Shown here piece after piece: positions 44,935 to 53,975 of a DNA stretch of 64,000 nucleotides. Position numbers and translations under genes: made by a program. This stretch comes from Lacipirellulaceae bacterium (GTDB lineage: Bacteria; Planctomycetota; Planctomycetia; Pirellulales; Lacipirellulaceae), in the NCBI GenBank assembly GCA_040218535.1, contig JAVJRG010000005.1:1054001-1118000 (forward strand), written 5' to 3'. Position 1 is the first letter of the stretch, and the number at the start of each line of letters is the position of its first letter. Below the pieces are notes generated by a model. The model worked only from the letters and a program-made list of their open reading frames with translations. It did no database searches and had not been told where the DNA came from.

Positions 44935-45501
44935 ATGAAAACACTCTATTCCGAAGCAGAACTCCACGCTGGTGTCGAACGCATGGCTCGCGAAATCGAA
45001 GCCGCTTATGAAGGCCGACAGCTTACAATCGTGGGTGTTCTCACGGGCAGTGTTGTCGTTGTGGCGGATTTAATACGCCTGATTGATCAACCAATGCGTG
45101 TTGGGGTGATTCAAGCCAGCAGCTACCGCGGGGCGACGACAACACGCGGCGATCTGGTGATCAATAGCGAACTGATGCTTGATATCGAAGGCCGCGATGT
45201 GCTGCTTGTCGACGATATTTTCGACACCGGCCACACGCTGGAAAAAGTGGTCGCCAAACTCGACGACTTCAAACCCAACTCGGTCGCCTCGGCAGTATTG
45301 CTCCGCAAACAAGGCCGGCAGGAAGTCGAATACGAGCCAGACTTCGTTGCGTTCACTATTCCTGACGAGTTCGTGGTCGGCTATGGTCTCGACTACGAGG
45401 ACATGTATCGAAACCTTCCGTTCCTGGGTGCTCTCGAAGAGCAAGATCTGCAACGGCATGCTGAGGAAGCTGTGGCTGTCGGTGAAGCAAGCAATGGCTG
45501 A
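44935..45501 (+). CDS. hpt: Hypoxanthine phosphoribosyltransferase
   Basis: Converts hypoxanthine (and possibly guanine) with PRPP to IMP/GMP. From the ATG at 44935 it is 188 residues, family length; an upstream in-frame extension to 44815 crosses the inverted repeat and is not protein-like. Motifs are VGVLTGSVVVVADLIRLIDQP, the PRPP loop VLLVDDIFDTGHTLEKVV, and the purine-binding FTIPDEFVVGYGLDYEDMYRNLPFLGAL. Follows nupC by 148 bp that includes an inverted repeat. Confidence 0.95.
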   Translation: MKTLYSEAELHAGVERMAREIEAAYEGRQLTIVGVLTGSVVVVADLIRLIDQPMRVGVIQASSYRGATTTRGDLVINSELMLDIEGRDVLLVDDIFDTGHTLEKVVAKLDDFKPNSVASAVLLRKQGRQEVEYEPDFVAFTIPDEFVVGYGLDYEDMYRNLPFLGALEEQDLQRHAEEAVAVGEASNG

Positions 45502-45513
45502 GAAGCGAATGCC

Positions 45514-45963
45514 ATGGCTGATGATCAATCTACAGCATCGAAAAGAAAAAGGGGAGTCTCAATTCGCTGGATGCTGCTGCTGACTACCTTTGCAGCCGTT
45601 TCTTGTGCCGCTCTCATGAAGCCCGATACTTATTGGGCACCGCTGCTTACCAACCTCAGCGTCGCGGCACAACTAGCGGCTGTGGTTGCCTGCATCTTTG
45701 CCGAAAAAAGCACACGGGCTTTCGCTGCAGGTTTCGCCATCTGCAATGGGTTCTTTCTAGTTGCCGAATTCGTGCCGTGGGTCGGCAAGCCTGTTGTCAG
45801 AAACATGCTGCCGTACGTCTTCTGGTCCAGAGACTCGCCGCTACTCGTTGGTGAGTTTTACAGCAAGAGGGCATTCATGGGCTTGTTGGTGAGCGGTTTC
45901 GTCTACGGCTACGGCGGGGCGGTGTTGGCAAGAAGACTTTACCAACGCCGGAGCGACTCTTAG
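45514..45963 (+). CDS. Hypothetical membrane protein
   Basis: A 149-residue protein 12 bp downstream of hpt, so likely co-transcribed. It starts with a polar segment and SIRWMLLLTTFAAVSCAA, a short hydrophobic start seen in several planctomycete membrane proteins, then three to four predicted transmembrane helices (LLTNLSVAAQLAAVVACIFA, FAAGFAICNGFFLVAEFV, GLLVSGFVYGYGGAVLA). Function unknown. It converges on cdd with 15 bp between the stops. Confidence 0.65.
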   Translation: MADDQSTASKRKRGVSIRWMLLLTTFAAVSCAALMKPDTYWAPLLTNLSVAAQLAAVVACIFAEKSTRAFAAGFAICNGFFLVAEFVPWVGKPVVRNMLPYVFWSRDSPLLVGEFYSKRAFMGLLVSGFVYGYGGAVLARRLYQRRSDS

Positions 45964-45978
45964 ATCAAGTTTGACTTG

Positions 45979-46374
45979 CTATTCTGGGATCTCAAACTGC
46001 TCTGGTAGCAAGCGATCCAGGCTTGTTTCCCTAACTTTGGCTGGATCATCGGAATCCACCAACAGGACGGTCATGCTGCCACCGAATTCCGCAAGGAACT
46101 GGCGACACGCACCGCATGGTGAATGCCCGCCCGGGGTCGCAACGGCGACCGCCAAAAATGCTTGCGACCCCGCAGCGACTGCCGAACCCGCCGCAACCCG
46201 TTCAGCACAGATCGTCAGCCCGTAGCTTGCGTTTTCGACGTTACAGCCGCCGAAGATTTTGCCGTCAGCCGTCAGTATGGCAGCGCCAACGAGGAACTCG
46301 GAGTAAGGAGCGTAGGCGTTCGCACGTGCTTCAATTGCAGCTTGGATGAGTGCCTTGCGTTGTTGCTCATTCAT
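45979..46374 (-). CDS. cdd: Cytidine deaminase
   Basis: Zinc enzyme converting cytidine or deoxycytidine to uridine or deoxyuridine. The 131 residues match the short tetrameric class. The catalytic motif is NVENASYGLTICAERVAAGSAV, with Cys ligand and catalytic Glu in ICAERVA, followed by PCGACRQFLAEF with two further Cys ligands. Adjacent deoA suggests a nucleoside catabolic operon (9-bp spacing). Confidence 0.94.
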   Translation of the reverse strand: MNEQQRKALIQAAIEARANAYAPYSEFLVGAAILTADGKIFGGCNVENASYGLTICAERVAAGSAVAAGSQAFLAVAVATPGGHSPCGACRQFLAEFGGSMTVLLVDSDDPAKVRETSLDRLLPEQFEIPE

Positions 46375-46383
46375 GCTGTTTTC

Positions 46384-47664
46384 CTATGCAACTTGCTCGA
46401 TAATCAAGGGGCCAGACTTCGTTGAGTCCGGTGAAATCTTAATCGCGGAGAGCACCGATTCGCACACGTCTCCGGCATCCTCACTTTTCGCGAAGACTCT
46501 GACCAAGGGCTGACCTTTTTCGACATGTTCACCTAAGCGGACGAGCATTTCCAAACCGGTCGAGTGATCAAGCTTTTCCCCTTGAACTTTTCGACCACCC
46601 CGCAAGGAGATAATCGCCTGCCCGAGTTGCTCCGTGTCGATCTCTGAGACGTAGCCTTCTTCAGTCCCTGCGAGATCAATCGAGGGGCTCACGGGGCGTG
46701 GAGCGTCAATGTCTCCGCCTTGCGCGGCGACCATCTCAGCGAACTTTTCGCGGGCTTTGCCACTGTCAAGCGTATACTGCAGTCGCTTGCGGGCTGCTTC
46801 GCTATTTTCGGCCGTTCCAGTTGAGAGCAACAACTCGATCCCGAGGGCAAGAGTCGCCTCCATGAGATCACTTGGACCCTCGCCCTCCATGGCGGCCAGC
46901 GATTCATCAACTTCGACAGCATTACCGACCATTCGGCCTAACGGTTGATTCATATCGGTGATGAGCGCTGTCGTCTTCACGTCCATTGCCTTGCCCGTTG
47001 CGACGAGTGAAGAGGCTAAAGCTTTCGCCTGGCTGTGTGTCTTCATAAATGCGCCACTGCCAAACTTTACATCCAAGACCAATGCGTCGAGCCCTTCGGC
47101 TAACTTCTTGCTCATGATGCTTGCTGTGATCAGCGGTATCGAGGGGACCGTGGCCGTCACGTCGCGCAGGGCGTAGAGCTTGCGATCGGCAGGAACCAGC
47201 TTAGGAGTGGCTCCGCTGATGACGCAGCCGACTTTTTCAACGACTTCACGCATCTCATCCATTGAGAGATCCGTACGGAAGCCGGGAATGGATTCCAACT
47301 TATCAAGCGTGCCGCCTGTAGACCCCAGGCCACGCCCTGAGATCATAGGGACTTGTAGGTCGCAACAAGCGAGCATAGCCGCTAACGGCAGCGAGACCTT
47401 ATCTCCGATGCCGCCCGTGGAATGCTTGTCGACTTGCTTGCTGCCATCGGGCCAAGTGAAGGTAGCTCCCGAGTTAAGCATCTCACGCGTCAGAGCAGCC
47501 GTTTCACGAGAGGTCATACCGTTGAGAAAAATGGCCATCGCCAGTGAGGCCATTTGGTAGTCGGGGATACTCTCTTTGGCGAAGCCGTCAACAAAAAAGG
47601 CAATCTCTTCGTCGGAGAGTTCGCCGTTGTCTCGCTTCTTTTCGATTATCCAAACGGGATTCAT
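46384..47664 (-). CDS. deoA: Thymidine / pyrimidine-nucleoside phosphorylase
   Basis: Phosphorolyses thymidine, deoxyuridine or uridine to base and (deoxy)ribose 1-phosphate. The 426 residues fit the family. Characteristic blocks are WPDGSKQVDKHSTGGIGDKVSLPLAAMLACC, ISGRGLGSTGGTLDKLESIPGF, VLDVKFGSGAFMKTHSQAKALA, and ALITDMNQPLGRMVGNAVEVDE, plus a C-terminal pyrimidine-nucleoside phosphorylase domain. The KHSTGG phosphate-binding motif is present. The sequence does not separate DeoA from Pdp. Upstream of cdd, same strand. Confidence 0.93.
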   Translation of the reverse strand: MNPVWIIEKKRDNGELSDEEIAFFVDGFAKESIPDYQMASLAMAIFLNGMTSRETAALTREMLNSGATFTWPDGSKQVDKHSTGGIGDKVSLPLAAMLACCDLQVPMISGRGLGSTGGTLDKLESIPGFRTDLSMDEMREVVEKVGCVISGATPKLVPADRKLYALRDVTATVPSIPLITASIMSKKLAEGLDALVLDVKFGSGAFMKTHSQAKALASSLVATGKAMDVKTTALITDMNQPLGRMVGNAVEVDESLAAMEGEGPSDLMEATLALGIELLLSTGTAENSEAARKRLQYTLDSGKAREKFAEMVAAQGGDIDAPRPVSPSIDLAGTEEGYVSEIDTEQLGQAIISLRGGRKVQGEKLDHSTGLEMLVRLGEHVEKGQPLVRVFAKSEDAGDVCESVLSAIKISPDSTKSGPLIIEQVA

Positions 47665-47675
47665 AAACTTTTTCG

Positions 47676-47700
47676 GCCACGGATGAACACGGATGAACGC
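47676..47700. repeat. CACGGATGAACACGGATGAA repeat
   Basis: GGCCACGGATGAACACGGAT followed by GAACG lies just upstream of the deoA start, inside the cydA-deoA gap. The words GCCACGGATGA and ACACGGAT also occur in the inverted repeat at 49324-49383, so both belong to one dispersed family. Confidence 0.6.
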
Positions 47701-47766
47701 AGGTGCGTCATTCTACCAAAAAATCCGAGTTATCCATGTCCCGACTGGTCGGGATGGCCAAAAACT

Positions 47767-49287
47767 TCAGGTCATCGACTCTCGATGGCTCGGCCTAACG
47801 GCAGCAGCGTTGAGGATGCCTGTCGAATTATCTTTATCTTCGCCGGGTTCGTGATCTTCTGGCCCGTGTGTGATCTTCTGGTGGAGGACGAAGACCCACA
47901 CAAAGAATAACAGCCCGTAAATTGCCCCGAACATCAAGATCGATCCCAGCACCTGTCCTGACGAGATGACCGTCGAAACGCCATCAGTCGTGCGTAGTCC
48001 CTTTTCTTCGTCAAAGACGAAGAATCCTTCCTTGTCCCTCAGAGGCCTTCCTGAGTCATCCTCCACAAGCGGTGCGTAAACAATCCAGGGCTGGCGACCT
48101 ACCTCCGCGGCTACCCAACCCGCTTCGTTGGCAACGAAGGCGGGAATCACCGTGAGGACGAACACCCAAAGCAGCCAGCGTTTCTCAAAAAGCGTACCGC
48201 GCCAACGAAACCAGCTTGCCAACAAAGTCACCGCGACGAAAAACGAACCTATGCCCACCATCAGATGGTAGCTGAGGAAGGCAATCTTCACTGGCGGTCG
48301 ATCCTCCAGTCGGAATTGATCCAGGCCGATGATGGGTGCTTCGGGATCTTGTTCGAGCAGCAAGCTCAACCCGCCAGGAATCGCGATATTGCCTTTGACC
48401 GTTTCACTCTCCTCGTCAGGCCAACCGAACAGACTCAAGTCAGCCGGGCCTGTCTTGAAGTGCCCCTCGAAGGCCGCCATCTTGGCCGGTTGGGTGTGAT
48501 AAACACTTTCCGCCTGAAAGTGCCCACTGATGCCCATCGCCAGGCTTGAGAGTGTGCAGAAGATCAGCGCTCCGGTGAACGAACGACGTGCGAAGTCCTG
48601 ATGACGATTCTTGAGCAAGTACCAAGCGGAAATGCTCATGATGAATGCCGCCCCGAGGATGAAGCAGCCGAGCCAAACGTGAATCAGTCGATGCACTGTC
48701 GAGGGATTGAATACCATTTCCCAGAAGTCGACGATCTCCGCCCGACGAATCACTTCGCCGTCCACCACCCAGGGTTTGCCATCGCGAAGCATTGGCACGA
48801 TGTGATGCCCTGCGGGGGTCTGCTGCCAACTGTTGGCGATGGTAATCCACACGCTGCTGAAAATCGAACCGAGCGAAACCATCAGCGTGGCAAAGAAGTG
48901 GAACTTCGGGCCGACTTTGTCCCAGCCGAATACCAAAACGGCCAAGAATCCCGACTCCAGAAAGAACGCGAAAATCCCTTCCGCAGCCAAAGCCGACCCG
49001 AACACGTCGCCAACGAACCGCGAATACATCGCCCAGTTGGTGCCAAACTCGAACTCCATCACAATCCCCGTCGCCACGCCCATCGCGAAGTTGACGGCAA
49101 AGATCTTCGTCCAAAACCGGGCCGCTTGCTCGTAGATCGCCTCACCCGTGCGCAGGAACTGCCCTTCGAGATACACCATCACCACGCCCATCCCAATCGT
49201 GAGGGGCGGGAAGAGATAGTGGAACATAATCGTCAGTGCGAATTGGATTCGCGAGAGGGTGACGACGTCGAGTTCGGCAAGGCACAT
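47767..49287 (-). CDS. cydA: Cytochrome bd ubiquinol oxidase subunit I (CydA)
   Basis: Haem-bearing subunit of cytochrome bd, which oxidises quinol and reduces O2 at the inner membrane. The 506 residues carry the expected ligands: His23 (FHYLFP; E. coli His19), Glu103 ([14 protein letters not shown]), His203 ([10 protein letters not shown]. coli His186), and Met343 ([10 protein letters not shown]. coli Met393), plus the GRQPW signature at 397-401. The Q loop is short. A CydB partner, normally immediately downstream, is missing here: a 102-bp repeat-containing gap leads into deoA. An acidic tail ([12 protein letters not shown]) ends the protein. Confidence 0.93.
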   Translation of the reverse strand: MCLAELDVVTLSRIQFALTIMFHYLFPPLTIGMGVVMVYLEGQFLRTGEAIYEQAARFWTKIFAVNFAMGVATGIVMEFEFGTNWAMYSRFVGDVFGSALAAEGIFAFFLESGFLAVLVFGWDKVGPKFHFFATLMVSLGSIFSSVWITIANSWQQTPAGHHIVPMLRDGKPWVVDGEVIRRAEIVDFWEMVFNPSTVHRLIHVWLGCFILGAAFIMSISAWYLLKNRHQDFARRSFTGALIFCTLSSLAMGISGHFQAESVYHTQPAKMAAFEGHFKTGPADLSLFGWPDEESETVKGNIAIPGGLSLLLEQDPEAPIIGLDQFRLEDRPPVKIAFLSYHLMVGIGSFFVAVTLLASWFRWRGTLFEKRWLLWVFVLTVIPAFVANEAGWVAAEVGRQPWIVYAPLVEDDSGRPLRDKEGFFVFDEEKGLRTTDGVSTVISSGQVLGSILMFGAIYGLLFFVWVFVLHQKITHGPEDHEPGEDKDNSTGILNAAAVRPSHRESMT

Positions 49288-49323
49288 AGATTTCAGCGTA
49301 CGAAGTCGGATCGCTTAGTTCTA

Positions 49324-49383
49324 GCCACGGATGACACGGATTCAAGCAAAAATTTATCCGTGCGAATCCGTGTCATCCGTGGC
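49324..49383. repeat. Perfect 20-bp inverted repeat upstream of cydA
   Basis: Left arm 49324-49343 (GCCACGGATGACACGGATTC) and right arm 49364-49383 are exact complements with a 20-bp loop. It lies between the AAA ATPase gene and cydA, just upstream of the cydA start. The reiterated CACGGAT words relate it to the copy at 47676. Confidence 0.8.
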
Positions 49384-49416
49384 CACAATTTTAGGCGTGG
49401 AACTGCGGGCGACAAA

Positions 49417-50163
49417 CTAATCATCCGAGCCCAGCAGATGCTTCAGCGACCGCTCTGGCTGGTCCAGAAAACTATGCGTCACGCGGTAGTGTTCGGTCTC
49501 CTTGTACTCTACCCGCTCTATGCCGTGGTCGGTCAACTGGTAAATCCAAGCTTTCGGATAGGCCATAATGATCGGCGAATGTGTAGCGATGATGAATTGC
49601 GATTCCTTGTGCACCAGCTCATCCATCGCCACCAGAAACGCCAACTGCCGCTGCGGTGAAAGAGCCGCCTCGGGCTCGTCGAATAAGTACAGGCCATCGC
49701 CTCGCAGACGGGTAGTCATCAGGCTCAGAAACGATTCACCGTGTGATTGGTCGTGATAAGAAATCGGTCCGTAGGGGCTGGTCGCCGGATTAAAGTCGAG
49801 CCGCTCAATTTCCGTAGCCACGTTGTAAAAGCTTTCAGCACGCAAGAAGAACCCATCACTTCGCCGTTTGCCCCGCGCGCCCCGACCGAGTTTAATCCAC
49901 TTGAACAGGTCCGCATGCGAATCTTTGGTTGAATTGGTGAAGTTGCGCGTCCCTCCCTCAGGATTGAAGCCATCAGCCACGGCAATCGCTTCAAGGAGCG
50001 TCGACTTCCCTGAGCCGTTTTCGCCGATAAAGAATGTCACATGCGGATGCAGCTTAATTTGACTGGTGGCCGCAATGGCAGGGATCTTCTCTGCGTACCG
50101 ACTATTCAGCGGGTACTTTCGATGAAACAAGACGTAATCGACATGCGGCTCATAGGGGTGCAT
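49417..50163 (-). CDS. AAA-family ATPase (ABC/RecF-like, predicted)
   Basis: A roughly 248-residue single-domain ATPase; ATG 50163 (MHPYEPHVDYVLFHRKYPLNSRYAEKIPAI) is preferred to 50184, which overlaps the upstream gene. Walker A is FFIGENGSGKSTLLEAIAVADGFN; the signature-like region is ISYHDQSHGESFLSLM; Walker B is LYLFDEPEAALSP; the H-loop is FIIATHSPIIMAYP. These match the small AAA_15/AAA_21 or OLD-like ABC ATPases often linked with defence or DNA repair. There is no partner nuclease domain, so the role is open. It immediately follows the oxidoreductase gene. Confidence 0.8.
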   Translation of the reverse strand: MHPYEPHVDYVLFHRKYPLNSRYAEKIPAIAATSQIKLHPHVTFFIGENGSGKSTLLEAIAVADGFNPEGGTRNFTNSTKDSHADLFKWIKLGRGARGKRRSDGFFLRAESFYNVATEIERLDFNPATSPYGPISYHDQSHGESFLSLMTTRLRGDGLYLFDEPEAALSPQRQLAFLVAMDELVHKESQFIIATHSPIIMAYPKAWIYQLTDHGIERVEYKETEHYRVTHSFLDQPERSLKHLLGSDD

Positions 50164-50177
50164 ACCTGGATTGTCCG

Positions 50178-51263
50178 CTACCACGGTGGTTCGGGCAACT
50201 TGCGAGTCGAGCCGGGCACGACCGGCTGGCCCTTCTCAGCACTCTCGATTGCAGCGAAACATAGCGACAAGCTGCGGAGGTTGTTCCGTCCGCTGTTGGT
50301 CGGCTCGCGTTTTTGCTCGATTGCACAAAGAAGTTCCCCCATCGTGCCATGAAAGCCGTCGGGAAACCATTTTCCTTCGAGCTTCGGCGAGAACGTGCCG
50401 TCCGCCTTGCTGAGCTCAACCGTTTGATGATTCACATCGACGCCGTGGCTGCGGAGCGTCCCCTTGCTGCCCGCGATATAAGTGTGATCAAGCTGTCCAT
50501 ACTCCGTGTGACCATCGAACACGAGCGTCGCCTGGGCCTGCGGGTATTCGACGGCAACCTGTGCGAGCAGCGCGGGCTTGATCTTCTGCGAGGGGGACTT
50601 GGCCGTGGAGGCGAAGACGGAGGTCGGTTCGACATCACCCATGATCGTCGACAGAAAGTCAAACCAGTGAATCGCAAAGTCGTAGAGCATCAAATGGTAG
50701 ATCTTCTCGAAGGGCGTTCCTTCGACCCAATGATGGTTCCAGTGGGCTCCGCAATGCACGGACATCACGTCTCCGATTTCGCCAGCTTTCACCGCCTCTC
50801 GCAGATAGCTAAAGTGCGGAGCCCAGCGAGCGTTCTGATTGACGGCTAGCTTCACACCGTTGCTCTCTGCCAATCCTGCGAGGCGTTCGCCCTCGTCGAG
50901 ATCCAGTACAAACGGCTTCTGGCTAAGGACATGAACTCCTTGCGTGAGCGCGTCGTCGATCAGCGGCCCGCGAACCTCTGGATGGGTCGTAATATCGACG
51001 ACTTCGACATTCTTCTTGGCCAAGAGCTCACGGTGATCAGTGAACACGGCCGCCTTCGGGAAGAATTCCTTCCGACGTGCCTCGGCGGCCTTGCGATCAA
51101 CGTCGCAGAGGGCGACGACCTCGTAGTTGGCGGCCTTGTAGGCTTGCAAGTGGTACTGGGTAATCCCCCCACAACCGATGAGCCCAATGCCGGGACGCCA
51201 ATCGCCGGAAACAAGGCTTTTGGGATCTTGAGGCCGATAAGCGATTTCTTGAAAGTTGATCAT
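50178..51263 (-). CDS. Gfo/Idh/MocA-family oxidoreductase
   Basis: A 361-residue dehydrogenase of the Gfo/Idh/MocA type. The Rossmann loop is IGLIGCGGITQYHLQAYKAANY (about 27-48). The catalytic EKP motif is QKP here (VHVLSQKPFVLDL), keeping the Lys. The C-terminal domain includes LMLYDFAIHWFDFLSTIMGDVEP with the active-site Asp and His. The C-terminus is a typical beta-sheet domain. Substrate unknown. It precedes the ATPase gene with a stop/start separation of 14 bp. Confidence 0.88.
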   Translation of the reverse strand: MINFQEIAYRPQDPKSLVSGDWRPGIGLIGCGGITQYHLQAYKAANYEVVALCDVDRKAAEARRKEFFPKAAVFTDHRELLAKKNVEVVDITTHPEVRGPLIDDALTQGVHVLSQKPFVLDLDEGERLAGLAESNGVKLAVNQNARWAPHFSYLREAVKAGEIGDVMSVHCGAHWNHHWVEGTPFEKIYHLMLYDFAIHWFDFLSTIMGDVEPTSVFASTAKSPSQKIKPALLAQVAVEYPQAQATLVFDGHTEYGQLDHTYIAGSKGTLRSHGVDVNHQTVELSKADGTFSPKLEGKWFPDGFHGTMGELLCAIEQKREPTNSGRNNLRSLSLCFAAIESAEKGQPVVPGSTRKLPEPPW

Positions 51264-51527
51264 CTGCGGTGTGTTTGATAGCTCTGAAGGATTCCAAAAG
51301 CTGTGGGCATACTGCTCAGCGATTTCGCTCAGTCTAAAGCGATTCGTTCAAAGAAGGGAGCGCGGAAAAGGAGACAAAATCCAGACTCTTCAGATTCAGA
51401 TCGAAAGCGCGAAAACCGGCTTTTCCGGCGGTTGAAAATCCGTCCCCTCAAGGTATCCTGAGAAGCTTCCAAAAGACCGCCCAGCTAGATCCTCGGCGGC
51501 ACTTCAACTCAGAGTAGCGAAGCAGTT

Positions 51528-51926
51528 ATGGCCAAGAAAGCTGACGACAAAGCACAACAGGGAAGCAAACGAATCCTGCTCGTCGACGACGATGCGGAGA
51601 TTATCGAATCGCTCCGCCTCGCCCTCGAAGCCAAAGGCTACGAGGTGCTGATCGCTCGAGACGGCAATCAGGGATTGGCCCTCATTGAACGCGAATCCCC
51701 TGATCTTGTAATTCTTGACATGATGATGCCCAAGCGAAGTGGTTTCTTGGTCCTAGAGCGTCTCAAGAAGCTGGGCGAGAAAAAGCAACGCATCATCATG
51801 ATCACCGCCAACGAAGGTAACCGACATAAAGCCTACGCAGAAATGCTTGGTGTCGACGATTACGTGCGGAAGCCGTTTCCGATGGATCGATTGATCCAGA
51901 GCGTTGGTAGGCTGCTGGGAGAATAG
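51528..51926 (+). CDS. Single-domain response regulator (CheY-like receiver)
   Basis: A 132-residue receiver domain with a short basic N-terminal tail (MAKKADDKAQQGSKR). The phosphoacceptor is Asp64 (LVILDMMMPKRSG); the acidic pair is in LLVDDDAE; the conserved Thr/Lys switch region is MITANEG ... YVRKPFPMDRL. There is no output domain, so it probably acts as a phosphorelay or protein-interaction switch. No histidine kinase gene is in the window. Confidence 0.9.
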   Translation: MAKKADDKAQQGSKRILLVDDDAEIIESLRLALEAKGYEVLIARDGNQGLALIERESPDLVILDMMMPKRSGFLVLERLKKLGEKKQRIIMITANEGNRHKAYAEMLGVDDYVRKPFPMDRLIQSVGRLLGE

Positions 51927-51934
51927 GCTTCGCG

Positions 51935-52681
51935 CTAATTTCCCAACGAAATTGCCCGAGACAGTGGCTGCAGCACTTCTTCTGCCGCATAATTATCAAC
52001 GACGTCCTGGCAAACTTGCCACAGGCGGTCAAGCATCTCGACGTAGGTGACACCCGCTTCCAGGCTGCCATAGTGACGGGCTGTGACGTAGACGCTCAAT
52101 TGATCGTCAGGATACTCGCCACTCCGGATTTGGTATTCGGTCGTGCGAGACTCAAAACCGACACGGCATTGCAGTCGGCAGTCTTCATCAAGCGCGATCG
52201 TGATGCTCGGTTCGTGGTGAATCAATTTCGACCCAGGAATGCCCGCCAGTTTCTCCAGGGCAGGAGAAACTCCCAAGGTTTCAGCCAAAAGTTGGTTCTG
52301 ATTGCCCCGGTAGCTGAAGTCGAAGCCCATAAACACGTCCAGTGCTTCGCAATCAAGAGGACTTAAGGAAAGCGCGTAGGGAGCGAGTTCCAGTAGGTGA
52401 CGGTGCTGAGTGAGAGCTTCCTCTGGAGTCGCCGGATTCACTTGGCCTGAGCAAAGCCGACGCGGTTCGACGGAAGCCCAGGAATAGTCGCCGCGATCTT
52501 TGTCTTCTTCCAGAAGATAACTATCTTTGTCCCGCGTGCTGAAGTTCCGCATCTGCGGGTACTTCTTCTGAACCTGCTCAAAGTAATGAAGAACGGGCTC
52601 CCTCCCATTAGGGAGTGCCATTTCCGTCGTAAGGTTGAGATTCAGGTAGTAATCGTCAGAGAGGTGCGAATAGGGATTCAT
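51935..52681 (-). CDS. Hypothetical protein, planctomycete-type
   Basis: A 248-residue protein of unknown function, without signal or membrane segments. It begins MNPYSHLSDDYYLNLNLTTEMALPNGREPVLHYFEQVQKKYPQMRNF and has a mixed alpha/beta pattern ending in a helix (MLDRLWQVCQDVVDNYAAEEVLQPLSRAI). I recognise no domain, though the pattern seems conserved rather than random. Its stop is 8 bp from the response-regulator stop, with convergent orientation. It may be a small regulatory or structural protein. Confidence 0.6.
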   Translation of the reverse strand: MNPYSHLSDDYYLNLNLTTEMALPNGREPVLHYFEQVQKKYPQMRNFSTRDKDSYLLEEDKDRGDYSWASVEPRRLCSGQVNPATPEEALTQHRHLLELAPYALSLSPLDCEALDVFMGFDFSYRGNQNQLLAETLGVSPALEKLAGIPGSKLIHHEPSITIALDEDCRLQCRVGFESRTTEYQIRSGEYPDDQLSVYVTARHYGSLEAGVTYVEMLDRLWQVCQDVVDNYAAEEVLQPLSRAISLGN

Positions 52682-52796
52682 CGAAGGTGCTGCGGCGGGT
52701 TATTGTGTCACTAACCAGATAAGTATAGAGTCGTTCTTAGTGAAGTGTCAAAGAGTGGGGCGTGTCCCAGGTCTTTAGCTACAGGGAGATTTCGCA

Positions 52797-53339
52797 ATGG
52801 CTGCAGTCATGATTGATCAAGAAATCGCTTCAGCAATGACTGAATTGGGCGGTATGGCCGTAGGCGTTATTGATGGTTCTCTCGCCGCGGTGGCTTTTGG
52901 TCATAAAACGGTCGCGTCTGCTGAGCGCGACGTGCAGCGGCAGATTCGTGATCTAGAACCTGCTATGCAAACAGTTTCGAAGGCCATTTCGGCGCATGAG
53001 GCTCTCGACTTCCTTGCGGACTACGCCGCAGGGTTAAAGGTCGACTTCTCGAAGCTGCCGATTTATGACTACAAGCGTACCGATTTCCAAAAAAGGGTCA
53101 TTGATGCCTGCCGTCGAATTCCTCGTGGCGAGACCCTCTCTTATGGGGAGCTAGCAGCAAAAGTAGGAAACCCCGGTGCGGCCCGTGCGGTGGGCACCGT
53201 GATGAGTAGCAACCCGTTGCCTTTGGTGATCCCTTGCCATCGTGTTCTAGGAGCCGGGGGTTGTCTTGGCGGTTATTCGGCTCGACAGGGCGTCGCAATG
53301 AAAAAGCGCTTACTCGAGATGGAAGGCGTAGAGTCTTGA
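52797..53339 (+). CDS. ogt: Methylated-DNA-[protein]-cysteine S-methyltransferase
   Basis: Repairs O6-methylguanine by transferring the methyl group to its own Cys. The 180 residues carry the active-site loop PLVIPCHRVLGAGG with the acceptor Cys. The helix-turn-helix is ETLSYGELAAKVGNPGAARAVGTVMSSNPLP, with the Arg finger in GAARAVG. The N-terminal domain is divergent. A ribosome-binding site GGGAG precedes the ATG. A separate Ada regulatory domain is absent. The gene symbol is by family. Confidence 0.92.
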   Translation: MAAVMIDQEIASAMTELGGMAVGVIDGSLAAVAFGHKTVASAERDVQRQIRDLEPAMQTVSKAISAHEALDFLADYAAGLKVDFSKLPIYDYKRTDFQKRVIDACRRIPRGETLSYGELAAKVGNPGAARAVGTVMSSNPLPLVIPCHRVLGAGGCLGGYSARQGVAMKKRLLEMEGVES

Positions 53340-53455
53340 GGTTAGGTATTCTGGGGTAGCATACGAAATGCTAACCATCCGAGAAGTGCAAGCGTTCGCG
53401 ACAATCAGCGGCGTTTGCGTTGATTGCTGACTCCTGTTGACCGATACCTGAGACT

Positions 53456-53689
53456 ATGAGTCTAGGTATTTCGAAAGGTAGGAATCCGAACGCGCTTCTG
53501 TTGGCGAACGAACCCGCCCGGTTAATCGGACTTAGCGCGCTGTGGCCAGTCCTCGCCCTCTCTTTGGCATTACTTGCTGGCTGTAAGTCTACGAGCCGCG
53601 TAGCGGAAGTTCGTGACCCTTTTTTACCTACCAAGACGGTATCCGTTAGCGCAGCTCAACGACTTCCATTGCAAGTGGCACTGAAGTAG
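53456..53689 (+). CDS. Small putative lipoprotein
   Basis: A 77-residue protein. Residues about 26-44 form a hydrophobic signal (LSALWPVLALSLALLAGC) ending in a lipobox LLAGC, preceded by an unusually long polar N-terminus. After the Cys the mature part is short (KSTSRVAEVRDPFLPTKTVSVSAAQRLPLQVALK). Function unknown. It stands alone; the signal pattern is its main support. Confidence 0.45.
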   Translation: MSLGISKGRNPNALLLANEPARLIGLSALWPVLALSLALLAGCKSTSRVAEVRDPFLPTKTVSVSAAQRLPLQVALK

Positions 53690-53975
53690 TTACCGAAGAT
53701 CGAACCGGCACTCTGGTAAGTTGATGCGCCCCTACCTGTGAGCGGCTCCAAGGCATTGCTAGCAGTTGCTGGCGGGAAGCCACAAGTCGCAGAAGGCATT
53801 TCTGCGCGTACTGGCGTCGAGTCTTTTTCGACGTGAATGAAACTTCAGCGAACTCTGCCTGATACATTCTTGCCTAGCGGCTATAGCCCCCATAAACTGA
53901 CTTCACAGGACTGAGGCATTCTAACTGGCCGATAGCTCGGGGGCGAAGCATCGGCAAATCGTGAGGGAATTGAGG

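Noticed and set aside
48601-49659. Long plus-strand frame (about 352 codons)
   Set aside because: Antisense to cydA and the ATPase gene; the high-GC codon pattern of those genes leaves this frame open by chance.
49417-50163. Complete OLD/Gabija-type anti-phage defence system
   Set aside because: The ATPase lacks a TOPRIM nuclease domain and no partner nuclease gene is adjacent, so a defence claim cannot be supported from this window.
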